Numbered from the stretch's first letter, positions 45,165 through 56,806 are shown. The stretch is 64,000 nt of DNA from Siphonodentalium dalli (GCA_032622095.1 CP136066.1:143807559-143871558), one strand, 5' to 3'. Translations and numbers: made by a program. The notes: a model not told the origin generated them from the letters alone.

Positions 45165-47311
45165 AGACCAAGCCTGGAAATATGTAGACCGGATGCCAGC
45201 TCTATGGCATTAGAGACTGGTAAAGACGACCATCTTTGTCATGGGAATGACGTTTTTATATATAGGGTTGGTAGCAGGGTCCGCGCTGGCCCGAAATTTA
45301 CTTTTGCCAAATATTTTGCCAAATGAAAATTCTTTGCCAAATGCTGTTATGAATTGCCAAATGCTATCAGTTTCTACAACATTATTTTTTTTATTTTGAC
45401 TATTTCGACAATCGCTGCTTTGATATCGATAGGAAAGCAGTTAGTTATTAATAATTCTCGCCTATATATATACTTGGGTTTATCATAGAACAATAAACCA
45501 ACAACATAACAATGCAATTGTAGAAGGGGTTCTTCATCAGAAAGGCAAATCGAAACAAAGAGGATTAGCTATGTAAACACCACAACCACACACACTAGCA
45601 ATCCCTCCAAACGTCGATAGTAATGATATCAGATTAATTGCATCTTGATAGAGGTGTTAGCTTTTCATAACCTTATACATGTGTAAATCACCACTAATAC
45701 CATTAATAATGAAAGTGTTTCCTGAAATGAGTGGTATTGATTGACAAATATTAATAAACTTCCTTGAGGAATCAAAAATGACTTGCCAAAAGTTTTGCCA
45801 AATGAAAATATTTTTTGCCAAATGTGAATTATTTTTGCCATTGGCAACTTTGGCAAATGCTCCCCTATTCTGAAGTCTATCTCAAGTCGGTTACTATGTC
45901 AGAAGGTTGTGATGTCGTATCCAAAAACAGTAGGGGGCAGAATTCTGCCTCCTAACATGGTCCGGACCGGTCCAATCAATATAAAATACCCTAAATGTAG
46001 GGAAATGTGTTAAATCCCACTTTGGTATATGCGTTTGTATTACAGAAAGAGTCGCGTTACTGCCAGGCAAGCTTGTATTAAACTGATCATATAATATGAT
46101 ACACTGTATATATGCACATTGTGGAAGTGTTTAGTGTTTTCTTATCTCCGTCATTGTATAGAAGTTAGAGAATGAATAATTGTGCTTAAAGGATTATTCG
46201 GTCTAGAATTTACCAAACACAATCGGAAAGCCCTCCCTGTTGTGATTAAAATGACCCAATTCCCATTCCGATCGCATAATAAATAAGCCGAAAAATGAAT
46301 AAATAATACCATCACCGATATTCAGAGATTTCCACGACTAAACTACAAATGACGTAGTTGTGGGCGAACAAATTAAAAACACAGATTCGGAGCCGGAGTT
46401 TATATTGTGCGGACTACGATTATGTAATCGTAGTCAGCCGATACTAAAATGCGGAATCACGTGCACGTGCGCGGTGTATATATAGATTGCATCGCTATGC
46501 GATGAGTTAGTTCAGCAAATCAAGATAGCGTGGTTCACTTTGGAAGTCATTATCGTATAGCAGACCATATACTTATATTAATAAAGTTATAGTACTTAGC
46601 GCATTTGATATGATAGTCACTCAGCGACTATTCATCATGCAGTGTAAGTTATTTCCAAATTCTCAATTATTCATATATTAGAATGCCACCATGCCACATA
46701 CAGATCACCATTATTAAGTACCTCCAAAAAGATAACACAGTGAGTAATTTAGAATGCTCTCTATTGTCTACCGCTTTGGGAGACAGAAGCATGGATGCTC
46801 TTCATATTTAAATGTCACAATACCACATACAAAATACCCATGACATATTTAAATAGAGCACGTTCATAATTGAGAACGCTCTTTATTGTCTATACCGCAA
46901 CGACAACATGGACGCTCTTTATTAGATGCAATATTTGGATTTTTTCTAGGCTAACAATTAAAAAAAAATCCTCTTTAGAAACTCTATATCTGCCATCAAA
47001 ACGTAAAATAAAACGAACAACAAATACAAACTGAAAAACAATGCCTGGCTAGCCTTCAATTAAAACAAAAATGTTGTTATGCCAAAATGCATGCCTAATT
47101 AATAATTATTGTAGTTTCGACACTCTGTTGTGTATTCGAGTGAATTATTTTGTTTACGCACTTATCGATCTTGACTGGAAGGATTAGCAAGCGGCTCACA
47201 GCCGTGCACTTCTCCACACAAAATTTTTCGTGTGAAGAAACAGACAGGAACATTATTATGATGAATATACGCCATCATGATACATGTACTAGTATAATAA
47301 CCACCACCTTT
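45165..47311. other. MAN2A intron, repeats but no gene
   Basis: Holds two clusters of 'ttgccaaat' (45304-45360 and 45784-45860). At 46412-46440 there is a 24-bp palindrome with 11-bp arms and 2-bp loop (gactacgatta arm). A TATA-like 'gtatatataga' lies at about 46478, followed by a small hairpin (catcgc-tat-gcgatg). No exon recognised. Confidence 0.5.
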
Positions 47312-47558
47312 TTAACCCTTTGAGTGCCAGGTCGATTTTTGTATCAACCCATACACCCTGTGCCAATGCATTCTCTTATATATGCGAGTCGACCATAGGT
47401 CGCCTCGCATATATAAGAGAATGCATTGGCCTAACAATTTTTTTTTATTTTTTTTTACAATTTTTTACAATTATAATAATTTATTCTTATATTCTTTAAC
47501 AGACTTATTGTGTAGGTTTAGGGCCGATCAGATCAGCCCCTGGCACTCAAAGGGTTAA
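47312..47558. mobile_element. A/B chimeric TTAA MITE, second copy
   Basis: TTAA at both ends, with the same architecture as the 44.9-kb copy: B-type left end, one A-type hairpin with core 'cgaccataggtcg', T-rich middle, right end 'ggcactcaaaggg'. The two copies define a real chimeric family and not a chance junction. Confidence 0.85.
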
Positions 47559-47984
47559 TCGCACCCCATTTGTGTTTAATTGTACTCCTATAGCACACAA
47601 CGGGATGACACTAGACTAAGTGTGTAAACTAGCTTCCGAAATTGGTATCATACAACGAAGAAGAAGCTATATGGCCCATCTTGTATTCTTTCAGAAACAG
47701 TTCAATTTAGTTTTGCACGAAATTCCGCTCGCTCATTGCATTTCTGCATAAATTAATCTCATTTCACACAACTTTTATCGCCTCAAAGTGAATTTTAGCC
47801 ATCATTATTCGTTATATAATCTAACATTCTAGCAAATCCAGTTCATAATTCAGCACATTCAAACAGTTTTATTCAGTGATCGCTATGTATCGTATAGGCC
47901 TAGGTAATTAACCGGCGACTGCAATATGTTATACGTAATATATCAACTCGTTACACGATTGGCAGAATTATTTCAAGCTCCACC

Positions 47985-48115
47985 CACCGCTGTCACCGGT
48001 AAGCAAATAAGGTAAACTTACTGCGGCGATGCAGATGATCGGTCATGTGACCGGGTTGTGGTCATGTGATCGCACTCACGTGACTTACACTTCGGATACT
48101 TCCGCGATTTTTTTA
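47985..48115 (-). promoter_or_regulatory. Possible promoter: E-boxes, ETS site and splice donor
   Basis: Read on the minus strand: CGCGGAAGT (ETS-like), TCACGTGA, two TCACATGAC sites, then GCATCGCCGCA|GTAAGTTT, a strong donor. On the plus strand 'caccg|gtaagc' also looks like a donor. The stretch is locally rich in CpG compared with its surroundings and lies inside the MAN2A intron. It may be an internal or bidirectional promoter with a non-coding first exon, or an enhancer. Motif-based only. Confidence 0.35.
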
Positions 48116-48490
48116 ATATCATAATAATAAAAATACTATCTGCTGGATTTTGAATTTACTTGGCGACATGGGTCTGTTGGACATATATAATTAGTATTAT
48201 GACAACAATTTTTTTTTTCCGACAAACTAATTCCTTTAAAACTGGTGAATGTGACTCACTGTGGAGTCTATAGTTCACCTGCGCTTTCACCATGCCAAAC
48301 GACAACGAAATACAATAATTAACACCCGAGTTACAAGCTGAAATGTTCGGACGGGTGGACAGAGACTGACTCTCTCATTTTAGGTGAGAATAACCCCTTC
48401 AGCATTAATGATTACTCCGAGTGTCATGCAAATCTGGTCAATGATGACTGAGAAAACTACATGAAAGCAACATGGATGCATATTACACTC

Positions 48491-48841
48491 TTAAAGGAGT
48501 ACTGTACACTAAATCTGGTAATTTATCGAACCATCTCCTTTTATACTCAACATAATATATGCAACAAATGAATGAATTTGAGCCATGTATTAGTGCAAAA
48601 TACATGCATGTGCTCTATGACATGCAAACAAAATGGTAATTATAATGAAAATGAATTTATTCCTCCAGTCATAAATTCATTTTCATTATAATTACATGCT
48701 GTTTGTATTGTTCATATGGCAAATGAGTGTATTTTGCACTAATCCATGGTTCAAATTAATTCATTTGTTGCATATATTATGTTGAGTATAAAAGGAGATG
48801 GTCCCAAAAATGGCCGGATTTAGTGTACAGTACCCCTTTAA
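48491..48841. mobile_element. TTAA-flanked palindromic MITE (351 bp)
   Basis: Ends TTAAAGGAGTACTGTACAC and GTGTACAGTACCCCTTTAA. Two arms of about 165 bp are complementary nearly throughout, meeting at 'ctccagtcataaattc'. Different in sequence from families A, B and F. Confidence 0.82.
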
Positions 48842-49529
48842 GGGAAATATAACTCCACAAAAAAAATAAGCAAACAAACAAAATGCCCCAATGTATGTGG
48901 CTAAGATTCCTGTCCTGATTAATACACACACTTTAATACTATCATCCAAACATGACCTACGATGATGATGATTGTTTATTTGTATATTATTTACAAGCTT
49001 ATGACAATGGTGATAATAAACAAACAAAAATGATATTATACAGGAGCGACATGGCCCAGATGGGCCGTCTTCCTGTGGCCCGATGACAAATATAAAGATA
49101 AAAAGTTGTTAAATTCAATTTTAAACTGTCAAATTGAAGGGGAAAATCATTATCCTCTATTAAACCAATGGATGCGAAAGTACTATATTACAACACCTGT
49201 TTACTCTCACTATATGTTATATTATCTAAAAAGAACAAGTGATTAAAAAAATATATATATCTTTTGAGGTGATCATTTGAGGGTTTGACAGGAAATATTT
49301 GCAAAAAACGCACTGCATTAGCTATATAGCTTAGGATCCAACTGGGGTATGTACTCTGTCTACTATCTGAAATCATGACTGTCTGCGAGAAAATAAATGA
49401 AACATTTTTCATAGCATTATTTTAGTTATTTGGTCGCCATTTGCAGATCTATTTTTTAAAGTGACTGTCTGAAGGACTAAAGCAACATAAAACAACATTG
49501 TTATTATTCAACAATGTTTGCTATAGAGT
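48842..49529. other. MAN2A intron, nothing recognised
   Basis: AT-rich with short open frames of no recognised family. Confidence 0.4.
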
Positions 49530-49740
49530 ATTGCTCTAAATAATCGACTCCTTAACCACAGCAGAATTATGGGTAACTTTTCAGGATTTAGTCGGAAATA
49601 TGGCTTGTTGCCATTCATTGGAAAGCTCTCAGTGTGAGAGCTTTCCGATGAATGGCAACAAGCCATATTTCAGACTAAATCCTGAAAAGTTACCCATAAT
49701 TCTGCTGTGGTTAAGGAGTCGATTATTTAGAGCATTACTG
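49530..49740. mobile_element. Family C MITE, nearly complete
   Basis: The two long arms pair almost perfectly. The left terminus is decayed (gtattgctctaa), the right is intact (agcattactg|TA). Inside the MAN2A intron. Confidence 0.82.
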
Positions 49741-50028
49741 TAATCTGGCAGACATATTAAAACACTCAATACAGATTCATCTTTTGAGACATTATGTTGT
49801 TTTATGGTAATTTTTCCTCCAAAAATATTGTTCTGCAAGTGGCTACAAAAAAACTAAAATATGCAAATGTTTCATTTGTTCTCCTTGGTGGTTCATATAG
49901 AAGCAAGCATATGAAATATCATTCAAATCTTGCATATGATGATTGAAATCAAGGGATTACATGTTGACTGTAATTTAGTAATATATAGAGAAAAAGGGGC
50001 CCAATATAGGTTGAGAATAACAAATTAC

Positions 50029-50827
50029 CAGCAAGTTTCCACAGGTACGGCATCGTGGCTGAGTGTCCGAATGGATCAATTGACCAGCTGTTTTCTGGCT
50101 TGACTCGTAGATTTCTCCACAACCACTGGTGGCCCTCAACAAGTTGGTCGATCACGGTCACATAATGAGTCGAAGCTTCATCAGGCATCACCCAACCTCC
50201 AGACACGATCTCCAGCTGACCATTCGATATCAGCCTCCGGACACGTGGCTTCATGTCATCCTCCAACTCCTTCCACCACATGTCGAGAAATACTGTCTCC
50301 GCCCACACAAATGTCATGTTCGGATACGCATGCAGCTTTTGTACCATGTTGTTTAAAATATGCCGAGTCTGATCTGCGTAGTATGTCTTTAATTTTTTCA
50401 GCCATCCAGGATCGTTATGCGAATGCGGCATCAAAATAACCTGCAATGGCTTCCGGTTTTGCTTTAACGAATCAATCTCTGGTGACGGAAGAACGTATTC
50501 TCCATCAGACTCGATATCATACTGCGATTCCTCCTTCAAGTTGATTGTAAATATATCTGCAGACGGTTCCAATTTCCTAACGGCAGTGCAACTTCCGCCA
50601 TCTTCAGAAGACTTATTTTCCCCTCTGTATGGCCATAAGAATGACTCCACCAGTCGCACCTGCCGCGAAGACCGTCTGTCCAGAAGGACATGATCTTTTA
50701 AGAGATAGAATGTGAGAGAGAGGCTGGCGACTGTTGCGAGAATCAGCAGTCGATATCGGAACTTCATCCCGGTGCGATAAAGCAAACTGAAAACACCACG
50801 GCTGTTTTTGGCATGTTTGGGAGACAT
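50029..50827 (-). CDS. MAN2A: Alpha-mannosidase II, exon 1 (N-terminus and catalytic core)
   Basis: Encodes residues 1-266 plus one base of a split Gly codon, then a G|GTAATT donor at 50028. The exon starts at 50863 after a 'tttcag' acceptor, so at least one non-coding exon lies upstream. An in-frame TAG 12 bp before the ATG fixes the start. The protein is a type II Golgi membrane enzyme: short cytosolic tail, transmembrane helix about residues 26-43, stem, then GH38. Catalytic marks: HSHNDPGW (135-142; zinc ligands His137 and Asp139), WAETVFLDMWW, SGGWVMPDEA, and SIDPFGHS with nucleophile Asp251. The enzyme trims two mannoses from GlcNAcMan5GlcNAc2 after GlcNAc-transferase I, committing N-glycans to complex form. 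With exon 2 (42440-44907) the protein is 1088 aa, close to family length with no lesion. Confidence 0.95.
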
Positions 50828-50944
50828 CAGGATTTCCTAACAAGGTTCTGTATCATCAGAAACCTGAAATAATAAACAAGCTAGTCTTAAAGTACCATGT
50901 TGTAGTGTTAACAAATTCCAATTGTGTTTTGAATAATATATAAC

Positions 50945-51125
50945 TTATGGAATACTTTTAGGGGCACTTCCTAATGGCACCCCAAAAGCAACAAATTGTA
51001 CACCATTAGTCACACGCCGAAAGCGATGGCATTTGCCAAATCATGCAAAATGTTGCAAGTTTTGGCATGCTCTCCAAAATGTGTGACATTATGACATTAG
51101 GAAGTGGCCCTAATAGTATTCCATA
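50945..51125. mobile_element. Small TIR element upstream of MAN2A exon 1
   Basis: Ends 'ttatggaatacttttaggg' and 'ccctaatagtattccataa' are inverted over about 32 bp (through 'cacttcctaatg'/'cattaggaagtg'). It is 181 bp long with no coding capacity. Confidence 0.78.
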
Positions 51126-51177
51126 ACAAATAAATGCACATCAAAATCAGGCATAAAATGAACTCTTCAGTCACATA

Positions 51178-51575
51178 TTAACCCTTTCTACACTAAATAC
51201 TCATTGACAAGTACAGTAATGCCCTAAATAATCAACTCCTCTCATTGAGAGCTTTCCGATGAATGGCAACAACCCATATTTTCAACTAAATCCTGAAAAG
51301 TTACCCATAATTCTGCTGTGGTTAAGGAGTCGATTATTTAGGGGATTACTGTAGTTCCCTCAGGAAATGTTCAGATAATATGTTCAACAAACGCAGGCCA
51401 TTTTGTTGAACTGATTATCTGACCATTTCCCACCAATGAATAGGAAACATTATGCACTTGTATTATCTGTTGTCTGCTCATTTGTCTTGAACACCCCTCC
51501 AAATGGATAATAGACAATTCCAATATATATTTCTATAACTGAGTGGGAGAATCCATTCCGTGTGGAAAGGGTTAA
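51178..51575. mobile_element. Family F MITE carrying a nested family C insert
   Basis: TTAA at 51178-51181 and 51572-51575. Removing 51214-51351 plus one TA restores 'gacaagtagttccctcagg', matching the uninterrupted site of the F copy at 41.7 kb. Confidence 0.85.
51214..51351. mobile_element. Family C MITE nested in family F
   Basis: TA on both sides (51212-51213, 51352-51353). The left arm is shortened to 'cagtaatgccctaaataatc', followed directly by the centre and a full right arm. Confidence 0.88.
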
Positions 51576-51703
51576 AGATGTATTCAAGGTGAAAGACCCA
51601 AGTGAGAACAAACAACAAATAAATCTATAAATAGCATAGTTTTTTATTATAGTTCTGCAGAAAAAATGTCCAAAAATCGATTATTACATACAAACTAGAC
51701 CTA

Positions 51704-51916
51704 CAGTAATGTCCTAAATGATCGACTCCTAAACCACAGCAGAATTATGGGTAATTTATCAGGATTTAGTCGGAAATATGGCTTGCTGCCATTAATCAGA
51801 AAGCTATCAATGAGAGCTTTCCGGTGAATGGCAACAAGCCATATTTCCGACTAAATCCTGAAAAGTTACCCATAATTTTGCTGTGGTTAAGGAGTCGATT
51901 ATTTAGGGCATTACTG
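51704..51916. mobile_element. Family C MITE, complete
   Basis: TA-flanked foldback, arms about 100 bp, centre 'atcaatgagagct'. Confidence 0.88.
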
Positions 51917-53092
51917 TATGTCAAAGAATGTCGCAACAATTATTGCTGTCCACCTAAAACATTGCAACAACACTAAATAAATGGATAGAAAATTCAATAT
52001 TTTATTTAAATGATATTCCCTTTTCACATGTCCAGAAAGCTGAAAAATATTGGTGGGTCCTGCTAATATAGCTATGATGTTGATGGGATAAAGTGACGCT
52101 GTTTTAATAATAAGGACATTGTGTATTCTCAAGATATCTATCAACTATTAGTAATTAAAGACTATTATTTGCAGGACACGAATTAATTAAAACCGGCCCC
52201 AACAGCCAAAACAACCTTTGATTAAATATTTTTTTAAATATAATGTTCTTGAATGATGAATTCAGATAACCAAGGCTTTAATACCCTCAAATATGCATTT
52301 GCCACTATATTATGATAATATGAAGAAAATTGTGGTATTTCTTTGCCCCACCAATATTATGGTTAAATAAACAGGACTTTGAGTCATAGTGTTAAAACAG
52401 GACAAGTTTATCATGATTCTAAACGCCTCAGCCAATCCACTTTTAATAGTGGTGATAGCAAACATATCAATCTGAAGATAATACAGGATAGAGTTATTCC
52501 TCTTGTACTAGAGTAGAATCAATATCTTCTCTTCTCTATGTTAAGTGCATTCAATCTTCAATAAGACACATATTGGATACCCTCTGTTCAAAAATAAAAC
52601 CAATTGTGCCATATTTGCTAATGTGGAGTAGGCAAAATAAATCAGTTGAGTGGCTGCATGTTGTTGCCATGAATATATCACCAACGGGAAGTCAACATAT
52701 CGTCAATAAAAGAGAAGAGATAACATGGTGCTGAAAACACTCTCCCAGACACTGTCGTTTTTAGATACATCTGAAGAGCTCTTCAAACATGGCTAATGGA
52801 TGCTCTAATGTTGATATACTGCGGACTTGAATGCTTATATGAGCTCATGGATTAATATCGAAAAACTGCACAATACCTATAAAAGAAGAGATGGGGTTGA
52901 ATAAACTTAAGGATTAAAATCGAATAGCATGACAAGCCTTCCTAGAGGTACTTAGAGATGGCTCGCAACAGGACTATATTATGTATACTTGAAGATTAAA
53001 AGAGATTAAGAATCTAAGAATATAATAGCAGACAGAAACCTGATAAAGACATTAACTGTACTGTTCTGTCACCCAATGTGTATCCCACGTGG
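51917..53092. other. Intergenic, nothing recognised
   Basis: AT-rich, no repeats shared with the rest of the window that I can see, and no exon-like stretch. Confidence 0.4.
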
Positions 53093-53100
53093 CATACAGC

Positions 53101-53322
53101 CAGGGGCGCCGGAAGAGGGGGGGGGGGGGGGGGGGGCAGAGGGGGCAGCTGACCATAAAAAACAGCCATAAAAATCGACAGATACCATTAAAATAGGGAT
53201 TTTTGCCACAATGAATTTATGGTTATTTTCCCGAGTTTGCGGAGAAAATGTCATTTTTTGCGGAAAAGTGCCCTTTTTGTAGGCTCTGCCCCCCCTACCC
53301 TTGGATGCTTCCGGCGCCCCTG
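53101..53322. mobile_element. hAT-type MITE with perfect 8-bp target duplication
   Basis: Ends CAGGGGCGCCGGAAG and CTTCCGGCGCCCCTG. The 8-bp direct repeat 'catacagc' flanks it exactly (53093-53100 and 53323-53330). An 8-bp duplication with CAGGGG ends is typical of hAT elements. It contains a poly-G run of about 22 at 53118. No ORF. Confidence 0.92.
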
Positions 53323-53473
53323 CATACAGCCGAGTGTGGCCATACCCTGAGTATAAAAATCACAGGGCCATGACCATTCTCGATTATATCAATGGATTTG
53401 TTTTTTTTCTTCTAAAACAGTCCTTGCTTTGAATATCCTTACCATAAATTATTTCATTGAGAACCGATAACCT

Positions 53474-53588
53474 ACAGTATAATGCCCTAAATAATTGACT
53501 CCTTAACCACATCAGAATTATGGGTAATTTTTCAGGATTTAGTCAGAAATATGGCTTGTTGCCATTCATCGGAAAGCTGTCATTGAGA
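53474..53588. mobile_element. Family C MITE, left half
   Basis: Left arm and centre only, ending at 'gtcattgagagg', where a family D element begins. Confidence 0.72.
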
Positions 53589-53599
53589 GGAGTGATGTG

Positions 53600-54040
53600 G
53601 CTAGATGACCTCAAAATATGGTGCTGGACATTTGCAGAATGAGGTCCTCAGATGGTAAAATTAGTGATGCTACCCCACACAGCAGACTAGCATCACCAAA
53701 TTCATCCCCTGGGGACCTAATGCTGCATGCGTTCATCTGCTATGGAGACCTAGACAAATATTTAAGTTCCCAGATGGTCAGGATTGTAATGTGCACCCAT
53801 TGGTCACCTTGATTATGCATTCTGTCCTCTGCCAATTTGGGTACTATAGTATAAAGATAAACTAAAAAAGAAAAGAAAAAAGAGACTTAAATTTCTAAAG
53901 ATACATTCCAGAGAAGATATTAGGTCTGCAGGGGGTGAATTTAGTAATGATAGCCCACTGTGCGAGGTAAATTCACCCTATAGGGACATCATTTTGCAAA
54001 TGCCCAGCACCATATTTTGAGGCCTGTGTGGCTAGATGAC
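53600..54040. mobile_element. Family D element
   Basis: Outer arms 'ctagatgacctcaaaatatg' and 'catattttgaggcc' with 'ggtgctggacatttgcaga' are inverted at the right end (tttgcaaatgcccagcacca). D cores lie at 53634-53726 and 53930-53999. A further 'aaaatatggtgctggacatt' at about 54176 suggests a second partial copy. Confidence 0.65.
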
Positions 54041-54580
54041 CTCCTTTGGAGTGCATGTCCAACTTTACTGCCTTGTTCCATACCAAACCTTCCAACTCCA
54101 GCAGCTGACTCCAGGAAATATATCACATTTGAACCCCCCTCTTTTAGTTGGAGTTTTCCCTCTGGTACCTCAAGCAAAATATGGTGCTGGACATTCCAAC
54201 CCTAACACTTGATTATAAATTATATGCCTTTTTTTTATATGCGACCACTCCCCACAGGCAAACAACTGAGCTACATGTATTGAAAGATCTAATCATTTTG
54301 GAGATAAGATTTTTTTAATTTTAAGTTTACATGAAATGACATTATAAAACATGATATTTCTAGAAAGATAGCTATTTAAACTTAAGTTATCAATACATTT
54401 CAATACAATTGATAATTTGACCTAAGATGTGTAATTGCAGTCAAATTTCAGTTAGGCAAAAAAAAATATGAATTTAAAAAAAAAGAAAAAGAATCAAATA
54501 AATGTAATTTTTAGAACCCCATGAACTACACAATCAAAAGCTTAATATAACGAGTAGTTACCTTACATGTACCAGTGAGG

Positions 54581-54980
54581 TTAACCCTTTACCCAACAGA
54601 AGGGCCCTGTGCCAATGCATTCTCTTATATATGCGAGTCGACCATAGGTCGCCTCGCATATATAAGAGAATGCATTGGCTTAACACATTAAAAATTATAA
54701 AATTATTAAAGAATGTAAGAAAAAATGGTAAAAAGTGTTAAAAAAAGATTTTTTTTAGGCCAATGCATTCTCTTATATATGCGAGGCGACCTATGGTCGA
54801 CTCGCATATATAAGAGAATGCATTGGCACAGGGCATAACTGTAACTATCACAATGTGGTCAAGGAGCCGGTTCCAATGATATCCATATTTGTATGGTTCT
54901 ATTGAGACAGACCGAAGATATTTTAGGCTGTTGAAGCTTTATTTGGCCGGTTTTGGCCGGTTTGTTGGGTAAAGGGTTAA
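54581..54980. mobile_element. TTAA MITE with two family A hairpins in a different shell
   Basis: Ends TTAACCCTTTACCCAACA and TGTTGGGTAAAGGGTTAA, a perfect 18-bp inverted repeat unlike the A or B termini. Inside, two near-perfect hairpins with the 'cgaccataggtcg' core face each other around 'aaattataaaattattaaag'. Length 400 bp. Confidence 0.88.
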
Positions 54981-55610
54981 AGATGTTTTCAGGGTGTGAC
55001 ATTTTGTAATTCCGTGCATGAATAACGAGAATAAGTGACACCTGTTCCTGACTATCTTGCAATGTAAAACTGTTTGATCTGTTGACCGACATGGAGCGAG
55101 TGGGACATATGGAGTTTCACATGGAATGACGGAATCGGTAATTATCAAAAAATGTTTTGTTTGTGGAAGACTTGTGCCACGAAGGGAACCTAATAGGGGT
55201 ATTTGAGGTGGATGAATTGATTAGGTATTTGTGGGAACATATTCCAGCGGGGCGAGACATCTGAGATAGCGGGATTGATGTATTATTTGTTGGAACATGA
55301 GTCAGACAATGGAGATAAATAGCTTTCGGAATGACTTTATAATATCCGCACCATATGTTGTTGATTTATATACCACTGTTAGAATGGTAGCATGTGTGCA
55401 TATGCGACCAATAAAATAATTATATTATACATGCTCACAGGTTATAAAGAGAATCAGTGGTGCCAGTCGTGCTGACAGGGGAAGGGGGTACACACATGCA
55501 TGATGGTCTCCATCTCTCCTCCATTTTTTTTAATATAAAAAAAAAATAATTTCAACCTAATACTCAAGTCCCCAAACCCATCCCCTCACCCAACAAACAC
55601 CATCTGGCCC
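54981..55610. other. Intergenic, nothing recognised
   Basis: No gene seen. A plus-strand ATG at 55090 opens only a 13-codon frame. Confidence 0.4.
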
Positions 55611-56205
55611 CATCCTTGGCAAAAGTCATCAACATTGAAGCATTAGAGCTAGATCATGCTACAAATCTCTACTTTAGTTATGCCCGTAGAGACCATATTC
55701 AACCAGTACAAAACCTGGGAACTTTTTTAAAACATTGAAAAAAAAGTGCAGGTAATATATTTCTTCCCTGTTCTTTAATAATGTATTTCACTGTAGGTGA
55801 AGGTCCCCACTCGAAATTGCATGATTTATTAAAAGTGACTTTGCGAGCAATTTTGCTTTATGTTACTTCCAATTAAGAAATTTCTCCCGAGCAATTAAGT
55901 CAATGTTTACTGCGATATCGGCTCACAAAAGTCACAAAAATGTATACAATCTCGAGCTGAGACCACCCCTTAATGTGAAGTAGATTATTGAGAAACAAGT
56001 ATTAACAAAGAAAATGAATCCCTGCTTGTTTGTTCAATGCTATAAAGTTCCCTGTCAGAATGGGTCAAAACATAAAACAGTTCCAGGTTTCAAGTTGTAC
56101 TGGTGGAATATGATCTCTACGGGCATTTGCCAGAGTAGAGATTCATGTCATGATCTACATCCTTGGAAGAAGTCACCAACATTGCAGCATTAGAGCAGGA
56201 TGAGT
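55611..56205. repeat. Element with both inverted and direct terminal repeats
   Basis: An inverted pair (about 55660-55725: 'gcccgtagagaccatattca'; about 56078-56130: 'gaatatgatctctacgggc') lies inside a direct pair ('catccttggcaaaagtcatc' at about 55613; 'catccttggaagaagtcacc' at about 56158). Probably a foldback element followed by a partial second copy. Confidence 0.6.
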
Positions 56206-56518
56206 TGTCCAGGTCTGATAGAATTACACACAAGCACTTACAGAGAATCCCTACATTATCTCCTGGCAATCATGGAGCAAGGCCCTCAGAGTAGGGAAAT
56301 CATTGCTGAAGAAATTATTACTGAAATATTTATTGACGGATGTCCATATTTCCCCCCCAGTGGAGAAAAAGAAATTAATTTGGTTTTTGACGGCTATCAA
56401 TAATCAAGCAAATATGTGTGTCATTTGCGTCACGTGCCCAGTTCGATTTAAGTGATTGTCTGAGCAATAAATTTGTGTTGATGAAGAGCGATGTCCACAC
56501 CACCTCGGGGCTGATGTA

Positions 56519-56731
56519 CAGTAATGCTCTAAATAATCGACTCCTTAACCACAGCAGAATTATGGGTAATTTTTCAGGATTTAGTTGGAAATATGGCTTG
56601 TTGCCCTTCACCAGAAAGCTCTCCATGAGAGCTTTCCGATGGATGGCAACAAGCCATATTTCCGACTAAATCCTGAAAAGTTACCCATAATTCTGCTGTG
56701 GTTAAGGAGTCGATTACTTAGGGCATTACTG
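56519..56731. mobile_element. Family C MITE, complete
   Basis: TA-flanked, arms about 100 bp. Confidence 0.88.
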
Positions 56732-56763
56732 TATATAAATCATTTTCATATGTCCTGATGGCC

Positions 56764-56791
56764 GGGGGGGGGGGGGGGGGGGGGGGGGGGG
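56764..56791 (+). repeat. Poly-G tract (28 G)
   Basis: Uninterrupted G run, 31 bp right of a family C element. Confidence 0.95.
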
Positions 56792-56806
56792 TCAGTATTC
56801 AGGGCT

